The notes under the pieces were generated by a model. It was not told the origin of the DNA, ran no database searches, and saw only the letters and a list, made by a program, of their open reading frames with translations. Source: Mycobacterium sp. (GTDB taxonomy: Bacteria; Actinomycetota; Actinomycetes; Mycobacteriales; Mycobacteriaceae). Taken from it: 33,257 nucleotides of DNA. Positions 23,307 to 31,507 of this stretch are shown here, one piece after another. The position numbers and the translations under genes are program-made. The stretch covers positions 14,402 to 47,658 of the forward strand of contig PLSK01000226.1 of NCBI GenBank assembly GCA_003165155.1. Direction: 5' to 3'. Each line of letters starts with the position of its first letter. Positions within the stretch are counted from its first letter, which is position 1.

Positions 23307-24427
23307 CACGAAACTCTCAGCCCGGCAGAGTGTTTCGGTCAAGCTTCGTGCCGCCCGCCGTATTGGTCCGCGCCGTCGAATGGACGCGGCACCGCCTTCT
23401 TCGGCTCCATCAACGGCTATTACCCGCGCCAGCGGCGATGATGGAGATGATCGTCGGCGGCTGGCCGGCGCAAGTGATTACGACGGCAGCCCAACTCGGT
23501 GTTGCCGATGCGCTGGCGGACGGCCCACTGTCGATCGATGAACTGGCGGCTCGGGTGGGTGCGGACGCGGATGCGCTGCGACGGTTGCTGCGGGCGCTGA
23601 TCGGACGAGGCGTCTTCCGTCATCGTCGCGACGGCCGCTATGAGCTGAATTCCCTTGCCGACACGCTGCGTTCCGATGCGCCGATCTCGATGGCCGGGAC
23701 GGCACTGTTCACCGGGTCGAAAGAGCAGCGCGAACGGTGGAGCCTGCTGGTTGATTCGGTCCGAACCGGGAAATCGATTGTCCCGGCGATGCACGGCAAG
23801 GAGGGCTTCGAGTACCTCGCCGAAGAACCGGAGCATGCCGAACTTTTCAATCGGTTCATGACGAGCCTCACGCAGATGACGGTGGCGACCGTGGTGGCCG
23901 GTTATAACTTCGGTGCCCACCAGACCATCGTCGATGTTGGAGGCGGGCAGGGCACGCAACTGGCCGCCATTCTGGCTGCGGCGCCCCAATCGCGGGGTGT
24001 CCTCTACGATCTGGCGCGGGTCGTCGAGACCGCCCCGAGCGTGTTGCGTGAGTACGGTGTCGCCGATCGGGTGCTGATCGCGAAAGGGTCGTTCTTCGAA
24101 AGTGTTCCGACCGGTGGAGACGCCTACATCCTCAAGAACATCGTCCACGACTGGACCGACGATAAGGCGCTACAGATTCTGCGTAATGTTCGCGCTGTAG
24201 CGGGGCCCCGGACCACAGTGCTGCTGATCGAAATGGTCGTTCGCGAAAACGACCGTGACGGCCCGGGAAATTGGGCGGATCTGGAGATGCTGCTGAATCT
24301 GGGGTCCCGGGAGCGCACCGCGGACGAGTATCGGGAGTTGCTCAGCCAAGCCGGATTCCGGATGACGCGGGTCGTCCAGACAGCCTCGCCGCTCAGTGTG
24401 GTCGAGGCCATCTTGGAAGAGACTTAG
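23303..24427 (+). CDS. COMT/TcmO-type O-methyltransferase
   Basis: 374-residue SAM-dependent O-methyltransferase of the caffeate/hydroxyneurosporene/tetracenomycin type. The N-terminal winged-helix dimerisation domain runs about 45-115 (MIVGGWPAQVITTAAQLGVADALADGPLSIDELAARVGADADALRRLLRAL). The catalytic domain has motif I VDVGGGQG at 210-217 and the catalytic His282 in LKNIVHDWTDD; the C-terminal dimer contact LNLGSRERTADEYRELLSQAGF is intact. Members methylate phenolic or enolic hydroxyls of aromatic polyketides, quinones or phenazines. The ATG overlaps the MMPL stop by 4 nt, so it is the last gene of the P450-methyltransferase-MMPL-OMT cassette. It is convergent with the SDR beyond a 38-bp gap. 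Acceptor unknown. Confidence 0.9.
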   Translation: MTRNSQPGRVFRSSFVPPAVLVRAVEWTRHRLLRLHQRLLPAPAAMMEMIVGGWPAQVITTAAQLGVADALADGPLSIDELAARVGADADALRRLLRALIGRGVFRHRRDGRYELNSLADTLRSDAPISMAGTALFTGSKEQRERWSLLVDSVRTGKSIVPAMHGKEGFEYLAEEPEHAELFNRFMTSLTQMTVATVVAGYNFGAHQTIVDVGGGQGTQLAAILAAAPQSRGVLYDLARVVETAPSVLREYGVADRVLIAKGSFFESVPTGGDAYILKNIVHDWTDDKALQILRNVRAVAGPRTTVLLIEMVVRENDRDGPGNWADLEMLLNLGSRERTADEYRELLSQAGFRMTRVVQTASPLSVVEAILEET

Positions 24428-24465
24428 AAGAAACATAGTCGAAGACGCAGAACACGACTGAGTGA

Positions 24466-25311
24466 TCAGGGCGCGATAGGTCTGTTCGTCCATTCCCGGT
24501 CGGCTCGGCGCGACGAGCGGAACCATCCGCCCGCGGCGCCGGTGCCGCCGTCTGTCGGAATCGTGTGGCCGGTGACGAACGCCGACAGTTCGGAGGCCAG
24601 GAAGAGAATCACGCCGGCCTGGTCCTCGGCCACCCCCATCCGTCCGACCGGAACCCATTGCGGCCACTGCAGTTGCTCCTCGGCGGATAGCCACTGCGAG
24701 TAGGGAACCTGTAGCGATTCGGTGACGTCGGGGCCGATTGCGTTGACGCGCACACCGTCGCGGCCCACTTGCACCGCGAGGCTGCGGGTGAAATGAATGA
24801 CCGCCGCTTTGAATGCGGCATAAATCGGATCCTCCGGATAACCGCGCAACCCTTCGACAGACGAGACGTTGACGATGGCGCCGGCGTGTTGCTCGGTCAT
24901 CGCCGGCAGGAAGGCGTGGGTGACGAGGAAGACGTGGTGCAGGTTCACCCGGTAAAGCTCGTCCCACAGCTGCGGGTCGGTGTCGACGAAGTTTCCCGGG
25001 TGCCGCAGCCAATGTCCCACGTTGTTCACCAGCACATCCACCCGGCCGTAGCGATCCAGCACCGACCGCGCCAGGGCGGTTACCTGGGTGGCGTCGCGCA
25101 CGTCGGTGACGACCGCTAGGGCCGACCCTCCGGCCGCAGTGATCTCGGCGGCCTTCTGCCGGGCTAACTCGGCGTCGATATCCGCGACGATCACGTGGGC
25201 GCCATGTCGCGCGAACAGTCGCGAAGTAGCCGCGCCGATACCGCCACCGCCGCCAGTCACCACCGCGACGCGATCGACCAGCAGCCGGCCGGTGGGCATT
25301 AGTTCATCCAT
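24466..25311 (-). CDS. Short-chain dehydrogenase/reductase
   Basis: 281-residue classical SDR. The cofactor motif TGGGGGIG is at 19-26, with Asp at the end of beta2 (IVADID) suggesting NAD preference. NNVG at 96-99 replaces NNAG, catalytic Ser150/151 lies in VNVSSVEG, and Tyr164/Lys168 in YAAFKAA. The track start at 25461 adds 50 residues that run through the divergent promoter and into the next gene, so I use ATG 25311 (ATG 25299 also possible). Divergent from the Rv1747 homologue and convergent with the OMT, it is a single-gene unit. Unlike the other SDRs here it is not paired with a BVMO. Substrate unknown. Confidence 0.88.
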   Translation of the reverse strand: MDELMPTGRLLVDRVAVVTGGGGGIGAATSRLFARHGAHVIVADIDAELARQKAAEITAAGGSALAVVTDVRDATQVTALARSVLDRYGRVDVLVNNVGHWLRHPGNFVDTDPQLWDELYRVNLHHVFLVTHAFLPAMTEQHAGAIVNVSSVEGLRGYPEDPIYAAFKAAVIHFTRSLAVQVGRDGVRVNAIGPDVTESLQVPYSQWLSAEEQLQWPQWVPVGRMGVAEDQAGVILFLASELSAFVTGHTIPTDGGTGAAGGWFRSSRRADREWTNRPIAP

Positions 25312-25442
25312 GCCCACAATTTGATCATCGTGAGCTAGCGCCACACGCCCTAACGGCGGCATACGGGGCCGCCTCGTGAAACGTTGGCAATAAATCATGT
25401 CCACTGCCCTGCAGGCGGCACGGATGGATACAGTTGGTCCTG
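25312..25442. promoter_or_regulatory. Divergent promoter region, SDR / FHA-ABC transporter
   Basis: 131 bp between ATG 25311 (minus) and ATG 25443 (plus). A TACAGT hexamer lies about 10 bp upstream of the transporter ATG, with GGAT before it, which could be a -10 for a leaderless or short-leader transcript. No convincing repeats or operator symmetry seen. Confidence 0.35.
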
Positions 25443-28127
25443 ATGAGCCGACCAGCCCCACCTGTGTTGACCGTGCGGTACGACGGATCCGAGCGCACCT
25501 TTGCCGCAGGCAACGATGTAATCGTCGGACGTGACCTGCGGGCCGACGTCCGTGTCGCGCACCCGCTGATCTCCCGAGCGCACCTGCTGGTGCGATTCGA
25601 CCAGGGTCGATGGCTCGCCATCGACAACGGCAGCCTTAACGGGCTCTACGTCAACAACCGTCGCGTGCCGGTCGTCGACATCCAGGACGGCCAGCGGATA
25701 AATATCGGCAACCCGGACGGCCCGGCGCTGACCTTCGAGGTCGGCCGCCACCAGGGTTCGGCCGGACGTCCGCCCCTGACGGCGTCAATTCCGATCGGCA
25801 ATCTGATCACCGCTGCACAGCCGCCGCAGAGCCCGCCGCACACCGGCGCGTCGTGGTCCAGCCCTCCGCAACAGTCCGCGCCTGAGACGTCCCGACTGCA
25901 GCCCCCGGCCGCGCCAAGCGGTTCGCTGCCGTCGCACCCGCTCAGTGGTCCGCAAGCCAGCTATCCGTCCGGGTCGCAACCGCAGTACCCGACCGGCGGG
26001 CAACCGGTCCGGCCGCACACCGGACCGCAGCCGTCGCCGCAGATCTATCGCCCGCCCGCGCCGGTGCCCCCAGCCGAACCCCTGCCCGCTCCCGTACCCG
26101 CTCAGGCCTCGTCCGCCGGCGAGACTGGCCGCATCGGCGGCGACACCAACATCGCCACATCGATGATCAAGATCCTGCGGTCGGGCAGGGCGGTCGGCGA
26201 CGTGCCGCCGGGCGCCATCAGGATCGGCCGCGCCGACGACAACGACATCGTCATCCCCGAGGTGCTGGCATCACGCCACCACGCCACTCTGGTCCCGACG
26301 CCCCACGGCACCGAGATCCGGGACAACCGCAGCATCAACGGCACCTTCGTCAACGGGACCCGGGTCGAGACGGCGGTGCTGAACGACGGCGACATCGTCA
26401 CGATCGGCAACATCGACCTCATATTCGGTGACGGCACACTCGCTCGCCGTAACGAGAGCACGGCGGCAACGCGCACCGGGGGCCTCGATGTGCACGGGGT
26501 GACGTGGACGATCGAGAACAACAAGACGCTGCTGGACGACATCTCGTTGGCCGCGCAACCGGGAACGCTCACGGCCATCATTGGCCCCTCCGGTGCGGGC
26601 AAGTCGACGTTCGCCCGATTGGTGGCCGGGTACACCCAACCGACCGATGGAACGGTGACGTTCGAGGGCCACAACATTCACGCCGAATACGCCTCACTGC
26701 GCAGCAGAATCGGCATGGTGCCGCAGGACGATGTGGTGCACGGACAGCTGACCGTGAAGCAGGCGCTGGGGTACGCCGCCGAACTGCGACTGCCGCCGGA
26801 CACCACCAGCGATGACCGCGCCCAGGTGGTGGCCCGGGTGCTCGAGGAACTCGAGATGACCAACCATCTCGAAACCAGAGTCGACAAACTATCGGGCGGT
26901 CAGCGCAAGCGCGCGTCCGTGGCACTGGAGCTGCTGACCGGGCCGTCGCTGCTGATCCTCGACGAGCCCACCTCGGGTCTGGACCCTGCCCTGGACCGGC
27001 AGGTCATGACCATGCTGCGCCAGCTGGCCGACGCCGGACGTGTGGTGCTCGTGGTCACTCACTCGCTGACCTACCTGGACATTTGCGACCAGGTGCTGTT
27101 GCTGGCCCCCGGCGGCAAGACCGCGTTCTGCGGGCCACCCAGCCAGATCGGCGCGGCGATGGGCACGACGAACTGGGCCGATATTTTCAGCTCGGTCGCC
27201 GGTGACCCGGATGCGGCCAAGGCTCGGTACCTGGCGCACACGGGTCCGCCGCCGCCGGCGCCACCGGCCGAGAAGCCCGCCGAGCTGGGTGATCCACCGC
27301 AAACGAGTCTATTCCGGCAGTTCTCCACCATCGCCCGGCGCCAGATCCGGTTGATCGTCTCCGACCGCGGCTATTTCGCGTTCTTGGCATTGCTGCCGTT
27401 CATCATGGGTTCGCTGTCGATGTCGGTGCCCGGCGACGTCGGATTCGGCGTCCCGAACCCACTGGGTATTGCGCCCGGCGAACCCGGGCAGATCCTGGTG
27501 CTGCTCAATGTCGGCGCGGTCTTCATGGGCACCGCGTTGACCATCCGAGATCTGATCGGTGAGCGCGCAATCTTCCTGCGAGAGCAGGCCGTTGGCCTGT
27601 CCACCTCCGCGTACTTGTTGGCGAAGGTGTGCGTCTACACCGTGTTCGCGATTGTCCAGTCGGCAATCGTGACCGTCATCGCGCTGCTCGGTAAGGGCGG
27701 CCCGACACGCGGCGCCGCGGCGATAGGTAGTCCCGGTCTTGAGCTGTTCGTCGACGTCGCGCTGACCACCGTCGCCTCGGCCATGCTCGGTTTGGCGCTG
27801 TCGGCCGTCGCCAAGTCCAACGACCAGATCATGCCGCTGCTGGTGGTGGCGGTCATGTCGCAGCTGGTGTTCTCCGGCGGCATGATTCCCGTCACCGCGC
27901 GTATTGGGCTCGACCAGATGTCCTGGGTCACACCAGCAAGATGGGGATTCGCGGCGTCAGCCTCCACGGTCGACCTGACCACATTGCAGCCCGGTCCGCA
28001 GACGCCGAAGGATTCACACTGGGAACACAATGCCGGCACCTGGTGGTTCGATATCGGGATGCTGGCCACCATCAGCATTTTCTACCTCGGGTTTGTACGC
28101 TGGAAGATTCGCCTCAAGGGCGGCTGA
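25443..28127 (+). CDS. FHA-domain ABC transporter, Rv1747 homologue
   Basis: 894-residue ABCG-like half-transporter fused to two phosphothreonine-binding FHA domains. FHA1 is at about 26-95 (VGRDLRADVRVAHPLISRAHLL...NGSLNGLYVN) and FHA2 at about 259-330 (IGRADDNDIVI...ASRHHATL...NRSINGTFVNG), joined by a long Pro/Ser/Gln-rich linker (about 105-245). The nucleotide-binding domain has Walker A GPSGAGKST at 381-389, signature LSGGQ at 483-487, Walker B ILDEP with Asp507-Glu508, and switch His540. Six TMs form the ABC2 membrane domain after about 625. M. tuberculosis Rv1747 is controlled by kinase PknF phosphorylating linker threonines, and pknF lies directly upstream there. Here no kinase gene is adjacent; the neighbour is a divergent SDR. 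ATG 25443 is preferred to the track's TTG 25434. Confidence 0.95.
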   Translation: MSRPAPPVLTVRYDGSERTFAAGNDVIVGRDLRADVRVAHPLISRAHLLVRFDQGRWLAIDNGSLNGLYVNNRRVPVVDIQDGQRINIGNPDGPALTFEVGRHQGSAGRPPLTASIPIGNLITAAQPPQSPPHTGASWSSPPQQSAPETSRLQPPAAPSGSLPSHPLSGPQASYPSGSQPQYPTGGQPVRPHTGPQPSPQIYRPPAPVPPAEPLPAPVPAQASSAGETGRIGGDTNIATSMIKILRSGRAVGDVPPGAIRIGRADDNDIVIPEVLASRHHATLVPTPHGTEIRDNRSINGTFVNGTRVETAVLNDGDIVTIGNIDLIFGDGTLARRNESTAATRTGGLDVHGVTWTIENNKTLLDDISLAAQPGTLTAIIGPSGAGKSTFARLVAGYTQPTDGTVTFEGHNIHAEYASLRSRIGMVPQDDVVHGQLTVKQALGYAAELRLPPDTTSDDRAQVVARVLEELEMTNHLETRVDKLSGGQRKRASVALELLTGPSLLILDEPTSGLDPALDRQVMTMLRQLADAGRVVLVVTHSLTYLDICDQVLLLAPGGKTAFCGPPSQIGAAMGTTNWADIFSSVAGDPDAAKARYLAHTGPPPPAPPAEKPAELGDPPQTSLFRQFSTIARRQIRLIVSDRGYFAFLALLPFIMGSLSMSVPGDVGFGVPNPLGIAPGEPGQILVLLNVGAVFMGTALTIRDLIGERAIFLREQAVGLSTSAYLLAKVCVYTVFAIVQSAIVTVIALLGKGGPTRGAAAIGSPGLELFVDVALTTVASAMLGLALSAVAKSNDQIMPLLVVAVMSQLVFSGGMIPVTARIGLDQMSWVTPARWGFAASASTVDLTTLQPGPQTPKDSHWEHNAGTWWFDIGMLATISIFYLGFVRWKIRLKGG

Positions 28128-28145
28128 TAGCTTTTTAAAAACGGC

Positions 28146-28202
28146 CGAACGTCGACTTGTCGGGCTGAAAAGCCCAGTTGTAGTCCGACAAGTCGACGTT
28201 CG
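28146..28202. repeat. 57-bp inverted repeat with nested GAAA-loop hairpin
   Basis: Perfect 18-bp inverted repeat: CGAACGTCGACTTGTCGG at 28146-28163 and its exact complement at 28185-28202, separated by 21 nt. Overlapping the inner end of the left arm is a second, mutually exclusive hairpin GGGCT-GAAA-AGCCC (28162-28175). It lies between the ABC transporter and the acyl-CoA dehydrogenase start (20 bp downstream). No U-run follows on the plus strand, while CTTTTTAAAAA precedes it, so it is not a standard plus-strand terminator. It may be a large operator, a 5'-UTR switch for the beta-oxidation operon, or a small mobile repeat. Confidence 0.8.
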
Positions 28203-28222
28203 AGTGAGAGATAAGGGCCGGA

Positions 28223-29413
28223 GTGGACTTCGAACTCGATGCCGAGCAGCGTGCTTGGCTGACCGAGGTTCGCGAATTCCTCGATGTCAACGTCACCGCG
28301 GAGTTGCGGGCTGAACTCGACCAGCACGATCTGGAGTTTCCCGGCGGAGAGGTAGCGCGGTTCCGTCGCAAGATCGGCGCGAAAGGCTGGTTCGGGCTGA
28401 ACTGGCCGCGCGAATACGGGGGTCTTGCAGGTGAGGGGGGCCTCGGCGCCGTTTATCAACATCTGCTGATGAGTGAGTTCGAATACTGGGGCGTGCCCGG
28501 ACCCGACCTGACGGTCACATCGGTAGCGCCGATGATCATGCGCCACGGTACCGGGCAGAACAAGACCGAATGGCTGCCACCAATTGCCAAGGGCGAAATG
28601 ATTTGTGCTGTAGGATATTCCGAGTCTGAAGCCGGTACCGACTTGGCCAACCTGTGCACCCGTGCCGTGCGCGATGGCCAGGAATGGGTGATCAACGGCA
28701 GCAAGATCTGGAACAGCGGGGCGCAGCGCGCCACCCACGAGTGGCTCTGTGTGCGCACCGATCCCGACAGCGCTCGCCATCGCGGGATTTCGGTGATCAT
28801 CGTCCCGATCGACAGCCCCGGCGTGGAAATCCGCCCGCTGTACGCGTGGTCGGGCTATCGCACCAATGAGGTGCACTTCCAGGATGTCCGGGTTCCGCTG
28901 ACAAATCTGGTGGGTGAGGTCAACAGTGGCTGGAAGTACATCACCGGCGCGCTTGACCTAGAGCGTGGTGCGTTGACCAATGCGGGCGATCTGGGCCGAG
29001 CCGTTGACGACTTGTTTGAACTCGCCGCCCGCCCGCGCCGCGACGGCACGGTGCCCGCCGACAGTCCGGCCCTGCGCCGGCGGCTGGCACAGGCCGAGGC
29101 TGACGTGGAGGTGGCCACACTGATGGGTTATGAGGCCGCGTCGATCCTGGACAGCGGAGTCATCCCGACCGTCGAAGTCAGCGTGGAGAAGATCTTCACC
29201 AGTGAACTACGCCAGCGGATCGCCGACCTGGCTCTCGATTTGCTCGGCCCAGACGGCTTGTTGGCGCATCGCAGCCAAGACGCCCCGATGGCGGGCAAGT
29301 TCGAACGGCTCTACCGCGCAGCGCCGTTGATGCGGTTCGGCGGCGGCACCAACGAGGTGTTGCGCGACATCATCGCCCAGCGCGGCCATGGCATGCCCTC
29401 CTATGGGCGTTAA
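28223..29413 (+). CDS. Acyl-CoA dehydrogenase, catalytic (FadE29/ChsE2-like) subunit
   Basis: 396-residue FAD-dependent acyl-CoA dehydrogenase. Features: N-terminal helical domain (FELDAEQRAWLTEVREFL), GLNWPREYGG, the flavin segment VGYSESEAGTDLANL, INGSKIWNSGA, VPLTNLVGEVNSGWKYI, and C-terminal MRFGGGTNEVLRDIIAQRG. The MCAD-type catalytic Glu position (before GT near the C-terminus) is Gly, while Glu247 in LDLERGAL is well placed as the base. This fits the ChsE2/FadE29 side of mycobacterial alpha2beta2 steroid acyl-CoA dehydrogenases. GTG 28223 follows an AAGGG site. The next gene, 18 bp away, is a second shorter FadE lacking the Glu, the expected partner. Likely acts on a steroid- or terpenoid-type side-chain CoA ester. 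Confidence 0.9.
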   Translation: MDFELDAEQRAWLTEVREFLDVNVTAELRAELDQHDLEFPGGEVARFRRKIGAKGWFGLNWPREYGGLAGEGGLGAVYQHLLMSEFEYWGVPGPDLTVTSVAPMIMRHGTGQNKTEWLPPIAKGEMICAVGYSESEAGTDLANLCTRAVRDGQEWVINGSKIWNSGAQRATHEWLCVRTDPDSARHRGISVIIVPIDSPGVEIRPLYAWSGYRTNEVHFQDVRVPLTNLVGEVNSGWKYITGALDLERGALTNAGDLGRAVDDLFELAARPRRDGTVPADSPALRRRLAQAEADVEVATLMGYEAASILDSGVIPTVEVSVEKIFTSELRQRIADLALDLLGPDGLLAHRSQDAPMAGKFERLYRAAPLMRFGGGTNEVLRDIIAQRGHGMPSYGR

Positions 29414-29431
29414 CGGGAACCCCGGGAACTC

Positions 29432-30559
29432 ATGAAAGCGACACTGACCGCCGAGCAACGCGAATTCGCCTCGAGTTCGCGTGCGCTGTTGTCGGCGGAG
29501 TGCCCGTTGAGTTTGGTGCGCGCGCTGGGTGAGCCCGGGGCCGACCGCACCACGCCGGCGCTGTGGAAGGCGTTGGCGGACGCCGGGGTATTCGGGCTGG
29601 CCATCGGCGAGGTCTACGGCGGCTCAGGCGGTTCGCTCGACGACCTCGCCGTCTTCTACACCGAGGCCGGTCGTGCGCTGTGCCCGACGACTGTGCACAG
29701 CACCATTCAAGCCGTCCTGGCGATCGACCTGCTTGGTGCCCCGTCAGTCAAGGCCGCATGGTTGCCCCAACTGGCCGGCGGGAGCGTTCGCGGCGCCACT
29801 GCGTTGTGGAATGCCCGCGATGCCGCTGTCGTTTCGGCTGTGCTGCGGGCCAATCCCGTGGCGACCGGCGGCTGGCGGCTCACCGGAATTGCGGATTACG
29901 TCGCTGACGCCGACATCGCCGACCTCGTCGTCGTTTCCGCCATCGATACGACCAGCGAGCGCACGCTGGTCTTCATCGTTGATGCGCGCGCGACCGGCGT
30001 GCGAATGGAACCGCTTGCGATGGCGGGCGGGCACCGGGTTTTCGCTGTGCGTTTCGACGACGTGATCGTCACCGCCGACGCGCTGGTTGGTGACCGCGAG
30101 CGCGAGGCGCTACGCCGGATGGCCAACGCTGCGGTGGCATTGGGGTCGCTCGACTTGGTTGGCGTCGGGCAGGCCGTGCTGGACCGCACCGTTGACTACA
30201 CGAAGCTGCGCCACCAGTTCGGGCGACCAATCGCCTCGTTCCAGGCGGCCCAGCATCTGATCGCCAACATGCACATCGCTCTGGCCGCGGCGCGATTGGC
30301 GGCGCACTCGGCGATTTTCTGGATAGCCCGCGGTCGCACCGCAACCAGGGAAACCGCCATCGCGCGGATGCATGCGGCCGCCGCGGCCAGGCTGATAACC
30401 CTGGACGCCCATCAACTGCACGGCGGGATCGGGTACGTGACCGAGACCGATCTACATCTGTGGACCGAGCGGGCAAGGCTCGGTTCGACTCTCGGCGGAA
30501 CAAGCGACGTCGCCGCATCATGGTTGGAGGAGAGCATGAACGGAAGGGAGCGCAGTTGA
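29432..30559 (+). CDS. Acyl-CoA dehydrogenase, partner (FadE28/ChsE1-like) subunit
   Basis: 375-residue acyl-CoA dehydrogenase homologue. It has the N-terminal LTAEQREFASSSRALL, the GVFGLAIGEVYGGSGGSLDDLAVFYTEAGRAL segment, and the C-terminal flavin-binding RHQFGRPIASFQAAQHLIANM and QLHGGIGYVTETDLHLW with LGGTSDVAASWLEE. At the position of the partner's catalytic Glu it has SLDLVGVGQAVL with no Glu, and the flavin/substrate loops are shortened. It is therefore probably the non-basic half of a heterotetramer with the gene 18 bp upstream, as for ChsE1-ChsE2. ATG 29432 follows GGGAAC. Its stop overlaps the TTG start of the MaoC gene (TTGA). Heteromer inferred from sequence and gene order. Confidence 0.88.
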   Translation: MKATLTAEQREFASSSRALLSAECPLSLVRALGEPGADRTTPALWKALADAGVFGLAIGEVYGGSGGSLDDLAVFYTEAGRALCPTTVHSTIQAVLAIDLLGAPSVKAAWLPQLAGGSVRGATALWNARDAAVVSAVLRANPVATGGWRLTGIADYVADADIADLVVVSAIDTTSERTLVFIVDARATGVRMEPLAMAGGHRVFAVRFDDVIVTADALVGDREREALRRMANAAVALGSLDLVGVGQAVLDRTVDYTKLRHQFGRPIASFQAAQHLIANMHIALAAARLAAHSAIFWIARGRTATRETAIARMHAAAAARLITLDAHQLHGGIGYVTETDLHLWTERARLGSTLGGTSDVAASWLEESMNGRERS

Positions 30560-31056
30560 GCGAGGACACCTTGATCGACGCCGAATCGGCGGCACGAGTG
30601 GGCAGCATCGCGGCTTCCGCGATAGGCGAGGTGAACCGGCGGGATTGGCAGCGATGGGCGGCGGCGGTCGGTGACCACAACCCGCTGTACTTCGATCCGG
30701 ATTACGCCCGGGCCAATGGCTTTCGCGACGTCATCTGCCCCCCGCTTTTCCTGCAGTACGCGGTGCTAGGCGTCGCGGCTCTCGACACCCTTCGCGCGGA
30801 CGGCTCGTCCGGCGCCGTCTCGGGCGGTCTCGCCTTCCCCAGTGCGCCCAAGCGAATGGCGGGCGGCGAGAGCTTTACCTTCCACCTGCCCGCCTATCAC
30901 CGCGACCAGATCGAAATGGTCCGCACCATCGAATCGATCGTCGAAAAGCACGGCCGCTCTGGCAGATTCGTCCTGGTCACCTGGCGGACGGTATATCACA
31001 ACCAGCACCGCGATCTGGTTGCCGAAGCGTCAACGTCGATGATCGCCCGACCATAG
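30556..31056 (+). CDS. MaoC-like hydratase subunit, His-lacking (FAS1-type dehydratase domain)
   Basis: 166-residue hot-dog-fold protein starting at TTG 30556. That codon overlaps the fadE stop as TTGA and has a GGGAG ribosome site, so the track's 32-residue Arg-rich upstream extension is rejected. The family motif appears as AAAVGDHNPLYFDPDYA: Asp and Asn-Pro are kept but the catalytic His of GDxNPxHxD is Tyr, as in the structural, non-catalytic halves of mycobacterial hydratase heterodimers (HadA or ChsH2 side). Further typical segments are FRDVICPPLFLQY and VEKHGRSGRFVLVTWRTVYHNQ. The following gene encodes a second, His-containing hot-dog protein, so a two-subunit enoyl-CoA hydratase is likely. 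Confidence 0.85.
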   Translation: MSEDTLIDAESAARVGSIAASAIGEVNRRDWQRWAAAVGDHNPLYFDPDYARANGFRDVICPPLFLQYAVLGVAALDTLRADGSSGAVSGGLAFPSAPKRMAGGESFTFHLPAYHRDQIEMVRTIESIVEKHGRSGRFVLVTWRTVYHNQHRDLVAEASTSMIARP

Positions 31057-31063
31057 GAGTGCC

Positions 31064-31507
31064 GTGAACGGTGAGCTGTATTTCGAAGACGTCGGCGTGG
31101 GCGAGCAGATGCCGACGCTAGCCGTCACCGTCGATGAAACCCAGCTCTTCTTCTTCAGCGCCGCTACCTACAACGGCCACCGCATCCATTACGACAAGCA
31201 GTGGGCTCAGACGGTCGAGGGCTATGACGACGTGCTGGTCCATGGGCCGCTGCAGGCGGCTCTGCTGGCTCGCGCGATCGGCGACTGGATTGGTGGGCGC
31301 GGCCGCCTGGTGTCCTTCGCGGTGCAGAACCGGGCGACTGCCCATCCCGGTGAGCTACTCACCTTCGGTGGGGAAGTCACCGGCAAGCGGCTCACCGATA
31401 GCGGCGCCGGGTTGGTGGACCTCAATATCGCCGGGTGCCGCGATGACACCGTGCTGATGCCGGGAACAGCAACCGTGGAGCTACCTCGACGCGGGGGGCC
31501 GTCGTGA
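31064..31507 (+). CDS. MaoC-like enoyl-CoA hydratase subunit (His-containing)
   Basis: 147-residue single hot-dog domain (YFEDVGVGEQMPTLAVTVDETQLFFFSAATYNGHRIHYDKQWA) with downstream LVHGPLQAALLARAIGDWIGGRGRLVSFAVQNRATAHPGELLTFGGEVTGKR. The motif NGHRIHYD keeps the catalytic His, while the usual Asp is Asn, as in the HTD2/RIHYD subgroup. GTG 31064 has a TAGGAG site 5 nt upstream. It follows its partner by 7 bp and overlaps the Ltp gene (GTGA). Expected to hydrate the enoyl-CoA made by the FadE pair, as a ChsH1-like subunit. Stereochemistry and substrate are inference. Confidence 0.86.
   Translation: MNGELYFEDVGVGEQMPTLAVTVDETQLFFFSAATYNGHRIHYDKQWAQTVEGYDDVLVHGPLQAALLARAIGDWIGGRGRLVSFAVQNRATAHPGELLTFGGEVTGKRLTDSGAGLVDLNIAGCRDDTVLMPGTATVELPRRGGPS

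Noticed and set aside
24428-24465. Small inverted repeat AGTCG...CGACT between the OMT and the SDR
   Set aside because: Five-base stem with a 13-nt loop and no U-run; easily due to chance.
25312-25461. 50-residue N-terminal extension of the SDR in the ORF track
   Set aside because: It would cover the divergent promoter and the start of the FHA-ABC gene; the SDR fold begins just after ATG 25311.
28146-28202. Calling the long inverted repeat a plain intrinsic terminator for the ABC transporter
   Set aside because: No U-run follows on the plus strand and the structure sits nearer the downstream start codon; reported as a repeat of unknown role instead.
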